From: Zhengella sedimenti
GTDB lineage: Bacteria; Pseudomonadota; Alphaproteobacteria; Rhizobiales; Rhizobiaceae
Direction of reading: 5' to 3'
NCBI RefSeq assembly: GCF_046506625.1
Contig: NZ_JBKFFP010000001.1
Location: 558,001 to 622,000, forward strand
DNA length: 64,000 nt
Below, one piece after another: positions 53,410-62,257 of this stretch. A program made the translations under genes and the position numbers. The notes below the pieces were generated by a model that was not told the origin of the DNA, made no database searches, and was given only the letters and a program-made list of their open reading frames with translations. Numbering within the stretch: position 1 is the stretch's first letter; every line of letters begins with the position of its first letter.

Positions 53410-54648
53410 TCAGGTTCGTCCGTCCAGGTGGCGGGCCCGGCGCATGGCCGGAAACAGGAAACCCCACAGCGCTGCCACGCCGATGGCGCCCGCGCCACCG
53501 ATCACCACCGCCGGCACGGCGCCAAACCCCGCCGCCATGGTCCCGGCGCGGAATTCGCCGAGTTCGTTGGAGGCGCCCACGAAGACCATGTTGACCGCCG
53601 ATACGCGGCCGCGCAGGCGGTCCGGTGTCCACAACTGGATCAGGGTCTCGCGGATATAGACGCTGATCATGTCGGCCGCACCCATCAGCGCGAGCGCGGC
53701 GATGGACAGCCAGGGCATGGTGGAGATGCCGAACAGCGCGGTGAACAGGCCGAACAGGGCGACTGCGGCGAGCATGATGATGCCGGCATGGTCGCGCACA
53801 GGGTTCATGGCCAGATAGAGGCCCATGGCAACCGCGCCGACCCCGGGAGCGGCACGCAACAGGCCGAGGCCCCAGGGTCCGAGATCGAGGATGTCGCGGG
53901 CATAGACAGGCATCAGCGCCACCGCGCCGCCGAGGAGGACCGCGAACAGGTCGAGCGAAATGGCGCCGAAGACCACCTTCTCCTCGCGGATGTAGCGGAA
54001 GCCGCCGAATATGGCCGCCAGCGTGACCTGCTCACGCTCGGTGTGTTGTGCCGGCTTGGGGATGGAAAGGACGAGCGCGGCCGCGCCCACCATGAACGCA
54101 CATGCCAGGCCATAGGCCACGCCGGCGCCGGCGCCATAGAGCAGACCGCCGGCGACCGGGCCGACGATGGTGGCTGTCTGCCAGGCGGACGAGTTCCACG
54201 CCACGGCATTGGCGAAGTCGCGCGCCGGCACGAGATTGGCCACCAGCGCGGCGGAGGCGGGACCGAAGAAGGCGCGGGCGATGCCAAAGACGGCGAGAAC
54301 CGCGAAGACCGGGAGCGGCGAGGTCAGGCCACGGAGCGTCAGGAGGAGGATCGCAGCGGCGCAGGCGGCCTCGAGGGCCACGGCCAGTCCCATGACCAGC
54401 CGGCGCCCATAGCGGTCGGCCGCCGCGCCGGTGACGAGGACGAGCAGCAGCGCGGGGGCGAACTGGATCAGCCCGACGAGACCGAGATCGAAGGGATCGC
54501 GTGTCAGGTCGTAGATCTGCCAGCCGACGGCCACGGAGACGACCTGGGTGGCGAAGGTGACCATGAAGCGGGCCGCCCAGAAGCGGACATAGGCCGGATG
54601 GGAAAAGGCGGCGAACCGGCGGTCGGCTCCGGCGGCGGTGTCTGTCAC
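53410..54648 (-). CDS. MFS exporter of the EntS/MFS_3 type
   Basis: A 412-residue, 12-helix transporter similar to EntS-type exporters: YVRFWAARFMVTFATQVVSVAVGWQIY, LLVLVTGAAADRYGRRLVMG and AVALMPVYARDILDLG (quoted in parts) are typical. Such proteins export siderophores or drugs; none of these genes is near. The start is uncertain: GTG 54648 gives a usual N-terminus, while GTG 54690 adds 14 residues; neither ribosome site is strong. It is followed on the other side by the amidotransferase gene, convergently. Confidence 0.88.
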   Translation of the reverse strand: MTDTAAGADRRFAAFSHPAYVRFWAARFMVTFATQVVSVAVGWQIYDLTRDPFDLGLVGLIQFAPALLLVLVTGAAADRYGRRLVMGLAVALEAACAAAILLLTLRGLTSPLPVFAVLAVFGIARAFFGPASAALVANLVPARDFANAVAWNSSAWQTATIVGPVAGGLLYGAGAGVAYGLACAFMVGAAALVLSIPKPAQHTEREQVTLAAIFGGFRYIREEKVVFGAISLDLFAVLLGGAVALMPVYARDILDLGPWGLGLLRAAPGVGAVAMGLYLAMNPVRDHAGIIMLAAVALFGLFTALFGISTMPWLSIAALALMGAADMISVYIRETLIQLWTPDRLRGRVSAVNMVFVGASNELGEFRAGTMAAGFGAVPAVVIGGAGAIGVAALWGFLFPAMRRARHLDGRT

Positions 54649-54872
54649 GGCGTTATGTCCGGCAAGGTGGCGAAGGCACTCTCCTGCCACGGGACGCGTA
54701 ACATGAAAAGATAAAACAGCTTTTCGGCTTCATGCCGCACCAGGCATGATGCGGATGGACCGGCGGCCCGGCCTGCCCCCTTTTCAGAGACGAAATTCCG
54801 CTATAGTTATACTTCATAAGAACCCCGGCCGGATGCCGGGTGCCGGACTGCAAACGGGAGGAGCAGGCAGCC

Positions 54873-55196
54873 ATGGTGAAGGTCACCTATGTGTCGACCA
54901 CGGGAGAGCGCACGACGGTCGAGGGCCGGACCGGCGACAGCGTCATGCAGACGGCGGTGGATCACGGGATCGAGGGCATTGTCGGCGAGTGCGGCGGATC
55001 CATGGCCTGCGCCACCTGCCATGTCTTTGTCGACGAGGCATTCTTGGCGGCGACGGGCGAGCGTTCCGCCGGCGAGGAAGCAATGCTGGACGGCGCGGCC
55101 TCAGAGGTGAGGCCCAACAGCCGCCTGTCCTGCCAGATCCGGCTGACGGACGACCTCGACGGGCTTGTGGTGCAGGTCGCCGACGAGCAAATGTAA
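54873..55196 (+). CDS. [2Fe-2S] ferredoxin (adrenodoxin/putidaredoxin type)
   Basis: A 107-residue ferredoxin with cluster ligands Cys40, Cys46, Cys49 (GECGGSMACATCHVFV, C-x5-C-x2-C) and Cys87 (LSCQI). The spacing is that of adrenodoxin-type proteins, which carry electrons to cytochrome P450. A P450 gene starts 57 bases downstream on the same strand, so it is very likely its donor. No ferredoxin reductase gene is in the window. ATG 54873 follows GGGAGGAG. Confidence 0.95.
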   Translation: MVKVTYVSTTGERTTVEGRTGDSVMQTAVDHGIEGIVGECGGSMACATCHVFVDEAFLAATGERSAGEEAMLDGAASEVRPNSRLSCQIRLTDDLDGLVVQVADEQM

Positions 55197-55253
55197 CTTG
55201 GCGAGGGCCGGACGCCGCACGGCGCGCCGGTCCGCCGACGGGAGGAAAAGGCC

Positions 55254-56444
55254 ATGACCACGACGATTGCAGGTCCGGCGCCGCTGGATGAGACGATCAC
55301 CATCGACCAGCTGACCCGCGACCCCTATCCGCTCTACCGGCAGATGCGCGCCGAGCGCCCCGTCCTGCGGGTGAAATCGGTCGGAAGGACGCTGCTGACC
55401 AAGGCGGCGGACTGCAAGATGGTCAAGGACAATCCCGGCCTGTTCTCCTCCGATGACCCGAACACGCCGATGAAGCGGGCCTTCCTCGCTCATACGCTGA
55501 TGCGCAAGGACGGCGAGGAGCACATGCGCGAACGCATGGCGATGATGCCGGCCTTCCTGCCCAAGACCATCCAGAACCACTGGGCGCCGATGTATACCAA
55601 ATATGCCGAGGACTATGTCGGGCGGTTGCCGCGCGGCGAGGTCGTCGACCTGTTCCCGGCCCTGGCCGGACCGCTGGCGGCGCGCATCCTGGCCGAGATC
55701 ATGGGCGTGCCGGACGCCAGGGACGATGAAATGCAGCGCTGGAGCCAGGCGCTGATCGACGGGGCGGGCAATTTCGGCTGGCGCGACGAGCCCTTCGCCG
55801 TTTCCGACCAGGCGAACCGTGAGATGGATGCCTGCCTGGAGCGCAATGCTGAACGCCTGCGGGCGGAACCGGATGCTTCGGCCCTGTCGATCATGGTCAA
55901 CGCCGAGAACCCGATCCCGTGGAGCCAGATCGTGGCAAACGTGAAGATAGCCATCGGCGGCGGCATCAACGAGCCGCGCGATTCCGCGCTCACCGAAATT
56001 TTCGGCCTGCTGACAAATCCCGACCAGCTTGAAGAGGTGAAGCGGCAGGAGGCCTGGAGCAAGGCCTTCGAGGAAGCGGTGCGCTGGTGCGCGCCCATCC
56101 AGGCCAGTTCGCGACTCGTGCTCGAAGACACCGAGATCCGTGGCTGCCATATCCCGAAGGGCGATACGGTAATGACCATCCAGGCGTCGGCCTGTCACGA
56201 CGAGGACATTTACGAGGCGCCCGAGCGCTACATCGTGTTCCGCGACAAGAACCCGCACCAGGCCTTCGGCTCCGGTCCGCACCATTGCGCGGGCGCGCAT
56301 GTGGCGCGGCGCACGGTGGGCGCCATCCTCATGCCGGTGCTGTTCGACCGCTTCCCGAACATCGAACTGGTCGATCCGGCGATCGTCACCTGGCATGGAT
56401 TCGGCTTTCGCGGTCCGATCAACCTGCCTGTACGCCTGAACTGA
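55254..56444 (+). CDS. Cytochrome P450
   Basis: A 396-residue soluble class I P450. The heme thiolate loop is AFGSGPHHCAGAHVARR with Cys345, and the ExxR motif is Glu274-Arg277 (EEAVRW). The I-helix reads IAIGGGINEPRD: the usual acid-threonine pair for oxygen activation is replaced (Asn-Glu-Pro), which I recall in one group of proteobacterial P450s. Substrate unknown. It is cotranscribed with the upstream ferredoxin and stands apart from biosynthetic genes. Confidence 0.96.
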   Translation: MTTTIAGPAPLDETITIDQLTRDPYPLYRQMRAERPVLRVKSVGRTLLTKAADCKMVKDNPGLFSSDDPNTPMKRAFLAHTLMRKDGEEHMRERMAMMPAFLPKTIQNHWAPMYTKYAEDYVGRLPRGEVVDLFPALAGPLAARILAEIMGVPDARDDEMQRWSQALIDGAGNFGWRDEPFAVSDQANREMDACLERNAERLRAEPDASALSIMVNAENPIPWSQIVANVKIAIGGGINEPRDSALTEIFGLLTNPDQLEEVKRQEAWSKAFEEAVRWCAPIQASSRLVLEDTEIRGCHIPKGDTVMTIQASACHDEDIYEAPERYIVFRDKNPHQAFGSGPHHCAGAHVARRTVGAILMPVLFDRFPNIELVDPAIVTWHGFGFRGPINLPVRLN

Positions 56445-56514
56445 GCTTGACCGGACCGGCCGGGCTAAACAGTAGTAATTGAAACATTAGTGATATTCGT
56501 GATTTCATGCCGGC

Positions 56515-56961
56515 ATGGCATGGATTTCACGAATCAGGCATTCGCGTGCGGCAAGTGCCGCCGTCGGTATCGCCGCTCTCCTCGGGCTGGTGGCTTCCGA
56601 TACAGGCCCGGCATGGGCGGATCGCGCATCCTTCGACATCTGTGGCAGCGGCAAGCGCCATACCTGCGTGGTCGATGGCGATACGGTCTGGCTGCGGGGG
56701 GAGAAGATCCGCCTCGAAGGGATCGATGCGCCGGAACTGGCCGATCCGGGCTGCCGTCACGAGGCCGCGCTGGCGCAGGAGTCGCGGCAGCGCCTGGCCG
56801 CGATCCTGAATACCCATGACTGGGTGCTGACAAGGCACGGGCAGGACCGCTATGGCCGGACGCTCGGGCGCTTCAACATCGCAGGCCAGACAGCCGGCGC
56901 CATGCTCGTCGATGCGGGGCTGGCGCGGGTGTGGACCGGGCGGCGCGAGTCCTGGTGCTGA
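56515..56961 (+). CDS. Secreted thermonuclease (SNase)-like protein
   Basis: A 148-residue protein with a hydrophobic N-terminal export signal (about residues 10-35) and an SNase-like fold: CVVDGDTVWLRGEKIRLEGIDAPE and GQDRYGRTLGRF with the catalytic Arg/Glu positions of Staphylococcus nuclease. These proteins hydrolyse DNA or RNA, or simply bind nucleic acid; activity unproven. It is preceded by an AT-rich 70-base stretch after the P450 gene and followed by tRNA-Ala on the other strand. Confidence 0.88.
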   Translation: MAWISRIRHSRAASAAVGIAALLGLVASDTGPAWADRASFDICGSGKRHTCVVDGDTVWLRGEKIRLEGIDAPELADPGCRHEAALAQESRQRLAAILNTHDWVLTRHGQDRYGRTLGRFNIAGQTAGAMLVDAGLARVWTGRRESWC

Positions 56962-57002
56962 AGGCCGGAGCCCGCAGCGGTCATTCGTTTCTGGCGGAAA
57001 AC

Positions 57003-57078
<76 letters not shown>

Positions 57079-57230
57079 GTTCCAGTGAGGCGCATTTATG
57101 TGAGCGCCATGCGTGCTGTCAAGCAAAAGCGTCGGGGCGGAATGCGCTTCGCGGGCCCCATCCATGGCCGTGGGCTTGCCGCCTGCCCGTGCAGTGGCTA
57201 CATGCAGGAAACGACCAACGGACCGTGACC

Positions 57231-57521
57231 ATGCTAGCCCTCTTACGCACCATCGACCTGGCGCTGGACATCTATTCCTGGATCCTGATCGCCATGGTGA
57301 TCTATTCTTGGCTGTTCGCCTTCAACGTCATCAATTCGCGCAACCAGTTCGTCGCGCTGATCGGCGATTTCCTCTACAAGGCGACCGAGCCGCTGCTGCG
57401 ACCGATCCGCCGGATCCTGCCCGATCTTGGCGGCATCGACCTGTCGCCCATCGTCCTGTTCCTGGCCATCTTCTTCCTGCAGCAATTCATCTGGACGACC
57501 ATCGCGCCTGCGGTGCTGTGA
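57231..57521 (+). CDS. YggT-family membrane protein
   Basis: A 96-residue protein with two membrane helices and the YggT-type core IYSWILIAMVIYSWLFAFNVIN and PLLRPIRRILPDLGGIDLSPIVLF (given here in parts). YggT proteins are involved in membrane or division-site organisation in several bacteria, function unclear. GTG 57225 is an alternative start. The next gene overlaps its stop (GTGA). Confidence 0.93.
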   Translation: MLALLRTIDLALDIYSWILIAMVIYSWLFAFNVINSRNQFVALIGDFLYKATEPLLRPIRRILPDLGGIDLSPIVLFLAIFFLQQFIWTTIAPAVL

Positions 57522-57835
57522 GCCGCTGCCACCGTCAGACCGGCGCGGGCGTCGATATCTTCGTGCGCCTGACGCCGAAGGCGGCGCACGACGCCGTCGA
57601 CGGGCCTGGCGCGGCATCGGACGGATCTGTGCACCTGAAGGCGCGGGTACGCGCGGTGCCGGAAAAGGGCAAGGCCAATGCGGCACTGGAAAAGCTCGTC
57701 GCGAAGTGGCTGGGCGTGCCCGTTTCCCGCGTTTCGGTGACGGGTGGCGCGACGGCACGGCTGAAAACTGTTTCGGTTGCCGGTGACAGCGCTGATCTGG
57801 CGCACAGGATCATTCGCCTCATCGGGGAAAACTGA
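57518..57835 (+). CDS. DUF167 / YggU-family protein
   Basis: A 105-residue small alpha/beta protein of the DUF167 family (FVRLTPKAAHDAVDG, LKARVRAVPEKGKANAAL, VSRVSVTGGATARLKTV; quoted in parts). Its function is unknown, but it is nearly always next to yggT, as here, with a GTGA overlap at 57518-57521. The GTG start is preferred because it couples translation to yggT. Confidence 0.92.
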   Translation: MSRCHRQTGAGVDIFVRLTPKAAHDAVDGPGAASDGSVHLKARVRAVPEKGKANAALEKLVAKWLGVPVSRVSVTGGATARLKTVSVAGDSADLAHRIIRLIGEN

Positions 57836-57888
57836 CTGTCCCTTGGCCGCTGGGTCTGGCAATCTGGGTCCGGTCCAGTCTTCCGGAG

Positions 57889-58497
57889 ATGCCGCCGATG
57901 CGCCAAGTCCTGTTTTCCGCCGTTTGCCTGCTGACCGCGATGACCCTGCCCTCGGCAGCCGCACCGGATAGCGCCTACAGCACGCTCGATACGCAGAACG
58001 GCTGCACGGTGACCGCCGAATCCGCTGAGGACGAAGGCGGCGACTGGGCGGAACTGCTTTGTCCCGGGCTAGGCGATTACCCGGTTCATCTGTCCTACGG
58101 CGACGCCCGGGAGAGCCTTTTCTACGGTTTTCCGCCAGACGGAAAGCCGGACAGCTGGGAGTGTTTCGGCGGTTTCAATTCCGTGTCGGACACGATCGAG
58201 TGGCGCATGGAGGGCGGCATTCCCTTCGCCACGATCCACCGCTGGACGGTTTCCCTGGGCGAACCGGAGAAGACGATCCAGGTCCTCGTCGTGGAGAAGG
58301 TCGGCCAGCCCGGAATCCATGAGGGCTGTGTCGTCGGATACGTGGTTGCCACGGGCAATCCGGACCACAACCAGAAGGCCCGTGACCTTGCCGATGCCCA
58401 TGTGCGCGGCTTTGCCTGCTGGCGTGACGAACCCATCGTGCGTGCGGGCAGCGTGGCCCTTCCAGGCGTCTCGCGGCACCGGCGGGAACCGGAGTAA
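57889..58497 (+). CDS. Cysteine-containing secreted protein of unknown function
   Basis: A 202-residue protein with a signal peptide (residues 1-25, cut near AAA-PDS). The mature part has five cysteines (NGCTV, LLCPG, WECFG, EGCVV, FACWR) and many aromatic residues, suggesting a disulfide-stabilised beta structure. I do not recognise a family. ATG 57889 or 57898 are both possible. It lies alone between DUF167 and ppa. Confidence 0.7.
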   Translation: MPPMRQVLFSAVCLLTAMTLPSAAAPDSAYSTLDTQNGCTVTAESAEDEGGDWAELLCPGLGDYPVHLSYGDARESLFYGFPPDGKPDSWECFGGFNSVSDTIEWRMEGGIPFATIHRWTVSLGEPEKTIQVLVVEKVGQPGIHEGCVVGYVVATGNPDHNQKARDLADAHVRGFACWRDEPIVRAGSVALPGVSRHRREPE

Positions 58498-58510
58498 GGC
58501 TTCTCAAGAC

Positions 58511-58553
58511 GAAAAAGGCCGGACCCGCCGGGCCCTGCCTCGCCGATGTCCGG
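58511..58553 (-). terminator. Probable terminator after ppa
   Basis: On the minus strand CCGGAC ... GTCCGG (58519-58524 with 58548-58553) is followed by CCTTTTTC, suiting termination of ppa 20 to 60 bases after its stop. The 23-base loop also contains a smaller GC-rich dyad. Confidence 0.5.
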
Positions 58554-58570
58554 TTCAGCGCTGCCCGGCG

Positions 58571-59098
58571 TCAGGCCTTGGCGCGCTCGATGGCCTCGAT
58601 GATCATGCGCCTGGCCGCCTCGGCATCCTGCCAGCCGCCGATCTTGACCCACTTGCCGGGTTCGAGATCCTTGTAGTGCTCGAAAAAATGCTCGATCTGC
58701 TTGAGCGTTATGTCCGGCAGGTCGTCGTAATTGGCAACGCCGTCATAGCGCTTTGTCAGCTTGTGGGTCGGCACGGCGAGGATCTTCTCGTCCTTGCCGC
58801 CGTCGTCCTCCATCACCAGAACGCCGATGGGCCGCACATTGATGACGCAACCGGGGACGAGCGGGCGCGTGTTGCAGACGAGCACGTCGATCGGGTCGCC
58901 GTCCTCCGACAGGGTATGCGGCACGAAGCCGTAATTGCCGGGATAGGTCATCGGCGTGTAGAGGAAGCGGTCGACGACGAGGGTGCCGGCTTCCTTGTCC
59001 ATCTCATACTTGATCGGATGGCCGCCGACCTGAACCTCGATGATGACGTTGATGTCTTCCGGCGGGTTCTTGCCGATGGAAATGGCGTCTATGCGCAT
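58571..59098 (-). CDS. ppa: Inorganic pyrophosphatase (class I)
   Basis: A 175-residue soluble pyrophosphatase that pulls biosynthetic reactions by hydrolysing pyrophosphate. The metal-binding signature DGDPIDVLV and the segments PGNYGFVPHTL, KDEKILAVP and HYKDLEPGKWV are all present. Length is typical. ATG 59098 is the family start; the frame is open further upstream. A GNAT gene lies upstream on the same strand. Confidence 0.98.
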   Translation of the reverse strand: MRIDAISIGKNPPEDINVIIEVQVGGHPIKYEMDKEAGTLVVDRFLYTPMTYPGNYGFVPHTLSEDGDPIDVLVCNTRPLVPGCVINVRPIGVLVMEDDGGKDEKILAVPTHKLTKRYDGVANYDDLPDITLKQIEHFFEHYKDLEPGKWVKIGGWQDAEAARRMIIEAIERAKA

Positions 59099-59209
59099 GG
59101 ATCTCTCCGGGGTTTGTCGTTGCGTCCCCGATAGACGAGCACAGACGATTGTGCAATGCCGCATAAGTCCAAGACGGATTGCCGCGCTGCCGCGAAAAAC
59201 CGCGGGTAG

Positions 59210-59716
59210 TCAGTTCCAGACGAAGGCGACCTTGCGCAGGGCCTTGGAATCGAAAACCTCGACGCCTTCGGCGATATCCTCGCCGCCATGGGCGAAGTAG
59301 AAACGCTGCGCGATCTCGTTGTCTTCCAGAGCCCAGACAACCAGCCCCTTGAGACCGTGATCGGCCAGTGTCGACCGCGCGGCGTCGAACAGGCGTGAGC
59401 CAAGCCCGATGCCCTGGTATTCCGGCAGGACATACAGTTCGTAGATCTCGCCCTGCTGGGCCAGTTCCCTCGCCCGGTTGCGCCCGAGCGTTGCATAGCC
59501 GGCGACCACGCCGCCGATTTCCACGACCAGCACCGAGGCGGCCCGGCGGATGGCATGGTCCCACCACCGGACGCCACGCCGGGCAATCATGCGCGACAGC
59601 GCGCCGTGCGGAATGATCCCGGCATAGGCGCCGGTCCAAGCGTGATGATGCACATCGGAGATGGCGCTTGCGTCTTCGGGTTCCGCCCGGCGGATGTCGA
59701 TGCTCAGCGTGTTCAT
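59210..59716 (-). CDS. GNAT-family N-acetyltransferase
   Basis: A 168-residue acetyltransferase with the acetyl-CoA motif EYQGIGLGSRLFDAA (Q-x-x-G-x-G) and the RimI-like segments VEIGGVVAGYATLG and VLPEYQGIG. The substrate may be a protein N-terminus or a small amine. It lies between ppa and the divergent pyridoxal-kinase gene. Confidence 0.92.
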   Translation of the reverse strand: MNTLSIDIRRAEPEDASAISDVHHHAWTGAYAGIIPHGALSRMIARRGVRWWDHAIRRAASVLVVEIGGVVAGYATLGRNRARELAQQGEIYELYVLPEYQGIGLGSRLFDAARSTLADHGLKGLVVWALEDNEIAQRFYFAHGGEDIAEGVEVFDSKALRKVAFVWN

Positions 59717-59854
59717 GGTTTCTTAACCTTAACGGAGAGTTCATGCCTCGCCAAGATGCACCTTCGCAGTCCCCACAGTCTTGTCCTGTTCGCCCGCGCC
59801 CTTGCGTGTCATAACGGGGCCATGGACCTGACGAAGGCGAAGGGAAGGCATGCA

Positions 59855-60727
59855 ATGGCTGAACGCAGGGCGGTTCTGGTGATTTCCAGCCACGTCGCGC
59901 GCGGCTCGGTGGGCAACCGCGCCGCCGTCTTCGCGCTGGAGACGCTGGGCTTTCCGGTCTGGGCGGCACCGACCGTGATCCTGCCCTGGCATCCGGGTCA
60001 CGGGCCGGCGACGCGCATCGTGCCGCCGCCCGAACAGTTCAGCGGCTTCATGCAGGACCTGGCGCATGCACCATGGAGGGGTGAACTGGGCGCCGTCCTG
60101 ACCGGGTACATGGGCGATGCGTCGCAGGCCGGAGCCGTCGCGGAGCTCGTCGCGGCGCTGCGGGGGGACAATCCGGGGCTCATCCATGTCTGCGATCCGG
60201 TGATCGGCGACCGGGCGGGTCTTTATGTGCCGGAGGCGACGGCGGCGGCGATCCGCGACCGGCTCCTGCCACTGGCGGACATCGCCACGCCGAACCGTTT
60301 CGAACTGGAGTGGCTGGCGGGACGGCGGCTTGAAACGAATGCCGACATCCTGCGCGCCGCAGCGCAAGCCGGACCGGCGCGCATGCTTGTCACATCGGCC
60401 CATGCGATGATGGCGGATGCGACGGCCAACCTGCTGGTGACGCGCAAGCGCGCCCTTCTGGCCGAACACCGGCTGGTGGAGAATGCGCCCAACGGACCCG
60501 GCGACCTGACGGCGGCGCTGTTCCTGGCCAGGCTGCTCATCGGCGAGGACGAGAGCAGGGCGCTGGAAAAGGCGACCGCGGCCGTCTTCGAGGTTCTCAG
60601 CCGGTCGGTCAGGGCCGGATCGGACGAATTGCTGCTCGAGCAGGAGGCCGACAGCCTGAAACATCCGATGGCCATGGTCACGATGCGCCAGCTTGCCCGT
60701 CCGGCGCCCGGGCGTGTGAAGACGTGA
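59855..60727 (+). CDS. pdxY: Pyridoxal kinase (PdxY-like)
   Basis: A 290-residue ribokinase/ThiD-superfamily kinase that phosphorylates pyridoxal for PLP salvage. Matching segments are LVISSHVARGSVGNRAAVFALETLG (parts), TGYMGDASQAGAV, CDPVIGDRAGLYV, TPNRFELEWLAG and the anion-hole NGPGDLTAALFLA with catalytic Asp. ATG 59855 has AGGGAAGG upstream; ATG 59822 is an alternative. Its stop overlaps the DUF429 gene by 4 bases. Confidence 0.93.
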   Translation: MAERRAVLVISSHVARGSVGNRAAVFALETLGFPVWAAPTVILPWHPGHGPATRIVPPPEQFSGFMQDLAHAPWRGELGAVLTGYMGDASQAGAVAELVAALRGDNPGLIHVCDPVIGDRAGLYVPEATAAAIRDRLLPLADIATPNRFELEWLAGRRLETNADILRAAAQAGPARMLVTSAHAMMADATANLLVTRKRALLAEHRLVENAPNGPGDLTAALFLARLLIGEDESRALEKATAAVFEVLSRSVRAGSDELLLEQEADSLKHPMAMVTMRQLARPAPGRVKT

Positions 60728-61485
60728 CGTGCGTTCTGGCGGGCGCCGACGGGTGCAGGGCCGGCTGGGTGGCGGCCATCGAACGGCCGGGCATGGCGCC
60801 AGTGCTGACCGTTTTCGCCGCGTTTGCGGACCTGGTCCGCGCCGCCGGGGCGAACGCCATCATCGCCGTGGACATGCCGATCGGCCTTCCCGACCGCATC
60901 GGGCGCGGCGGCCGCGGTCCGGAACAGGCCATCCGCCCGCTGCTGGGGGCACGCCAGTCGAGCGTCTTTTCCATTCCCTCGCGCGCGGCGGTTCATGCCG
61001 AGCCGGGACCCTTCGCCGACTGGGAGGCGATGCGGGCAGCGCGCGGCCGCGCCGACAGGGTGGCGCGCGAGACCTCCGACCCTCCGCGCGGGCTGGCCTT
61101 CCAGGCCTTCACTCTGTTTCCCAAGATCCGCGAAATCGACGCGCTGCTTCTCGGCGACACGGACCTGCGGCAACGCGTGATCGAATGTCATCCGGAACTG
61201 GCCTTCTGGCGGCTCAATGGCGAAAGCGCCATGACAGAGCCGAAAAAGGTGAAGGGACGCCTGCATCCGCCGGGCATGGCCGAGCGCCGCGCCCTGCTGG
61301 CGTCGTGTGGACTGGACGATGCGCTGGTGGAGGCGCCCCCGCCGCCCGGTGCAGGCGCGGACGATTGCCTTGATGCGCTGGCCTGCCTGATGATCGCGCG
61401 CCGCCACCAGAAGGGTCTGACAACGCCGTTTCCCGACCCCCCGCTTGCGGACGCGCACGGCATCCCCGTCTGCATTCGCGCTTGA
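60724..61485 (+). CDS. DUF429-family predicted nuclease
   Basis: A 253-residue DUF429 protein (RNase H-like fold predicted): ADGCRAGWVAAI, AVDMPIGLP, and the ECHPELAF with GADDCLDALACLM region carrying acidic residues. Activity is not known. It starts at GTG 60724, overlapping the pdxY stop (GTGA), so it is cotranscribed and coupled with the kinase. Confidence 0.9.
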   Translation: MTCVLAGADGCRAGWVAAIERPGMAPVLTVFAAFADLVRAAGANAIIAVDMPIGLPDRIGRGGRGPEQAIRPLLGARQSSVFSIPSRAAVHAEPGPFADWEAMRAARGRADRVARETSDPPRGLAFQAFTLFPKIREIDALLLGDTDLRQRVIECHPELAFWRLNGESAMTEPKKVKGRLHPPGMAERRALLASCGLDDALVEAPPPPGAGADDCLDALACLMIARRHQKGLTTPFPDPPLADAHGIPVCIRA

Positions 61486-61541
61486 CATGCGCGCCCCGGA
61501 CGGATTGATCGGGCCACTGCAAAGGACCAGAGGCGCAGACC

Positions 61542-62228
61542 ATGCACGCTTTCCCAACCTCCCTTGCCCAGGGCTACCGCGATTTCATGCAGGGACGGTT
61601 CGCGATCGAGTCCGAGCGCTACCAGATGCTTGCGCGGGAAGGCCAGAAGCCGGAAACCTTGGTGATCGCCTGTTGCGATTCGCGCGCGGCGCCGGAGATG
61701 ATCTTCAACGCACTGCCGGGCGAACTCTTCGTGGTCCGCAACGTCGCCAACCTCGTGCCGCCCTACAAGCCGGATGGTGAATATCATTCGACGTCCGCGT
61801 CGCTTGAATTTGCCGTGCAGAGCCTGAAGGTGAGGAACATCCTCGTGCTCGGCCACGGACGCTGCGGCGGCGTCTCGGCGGCGCTGAAGACCGGCGCAGA
61901 GCCCCTGTCGCCGGGCGATTTCATCGGCAAGTGGATGGGCCTGCTCGGTCCGGCCTCCGAGGCGGTCGGGTCCTATGCCTTCATGACCGGCGCGGAAAAA
62001 CAGACCGCGCTTGAGCGCATCTCGATCCGCTATTCGCTCCAGAACCTGCGCACGTTTCCCTGCGTCGACATCCTTGAAAAGAAGGGCCGGTTGTCGCTGC
62101 ACGGGGCCTGGTTTGACATTTCCACCGGTGAATTGTGGGTGATGAACGCCCAAAGCGGCGATTTCGAACGGCTTGCGCCCGAGGCGCTGGCCGAAGGCAT
62201 GGCCACCACCAGGCAGGACAAGGCCTGA
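61542..62228 (+). CDS. Beta-class carbonic anhydrase
   Basis: A 228-residue beta-carbonic anhydrase. Zinc ligands and the Asp-Arg dyad are Cys44, Asp46 and Arg48 (ACCDSRAAPE) with His105 and Cys108 (LGHGRCGG). Interconverts CO2 and bicarbonate for carboxylations and pH balance. The neighbouring genes give no pathway clue; this may be the housekeeping copy. Confidence 0.97.
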   Translation: MHAFPTSLAQGYRDFMQGRFAIESERYQMLAREGQKPETLVIACCDSRAAPEMIFNALPGELFVVRNVANLVPPYKPDGEYHSTSASLEFAVQSLKVRNILVLGHGRCGGVSAALKTGAEPLSPGDFIGKWMGLLGPASEAVGSYAFMTGAEKQTALERISIRYSLQNLRTFPCVDILEKKGRLSLHGAWFDISTGELWVMNAQSGDFERLAPEALAEGMATTRQDKA

Positions 62229-62257
62229 GCGGCGCCAAATCACGAGGAAAGACCGGA

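Noticed and set aside
53428..54714. A 428-codon + frame opposite the MFS exporter
   Set aside because: The protein is an Asp/Glu/Gly/His-rich low-complexity shadow, whereas the minus strand gives a clear 12-helix transporter.
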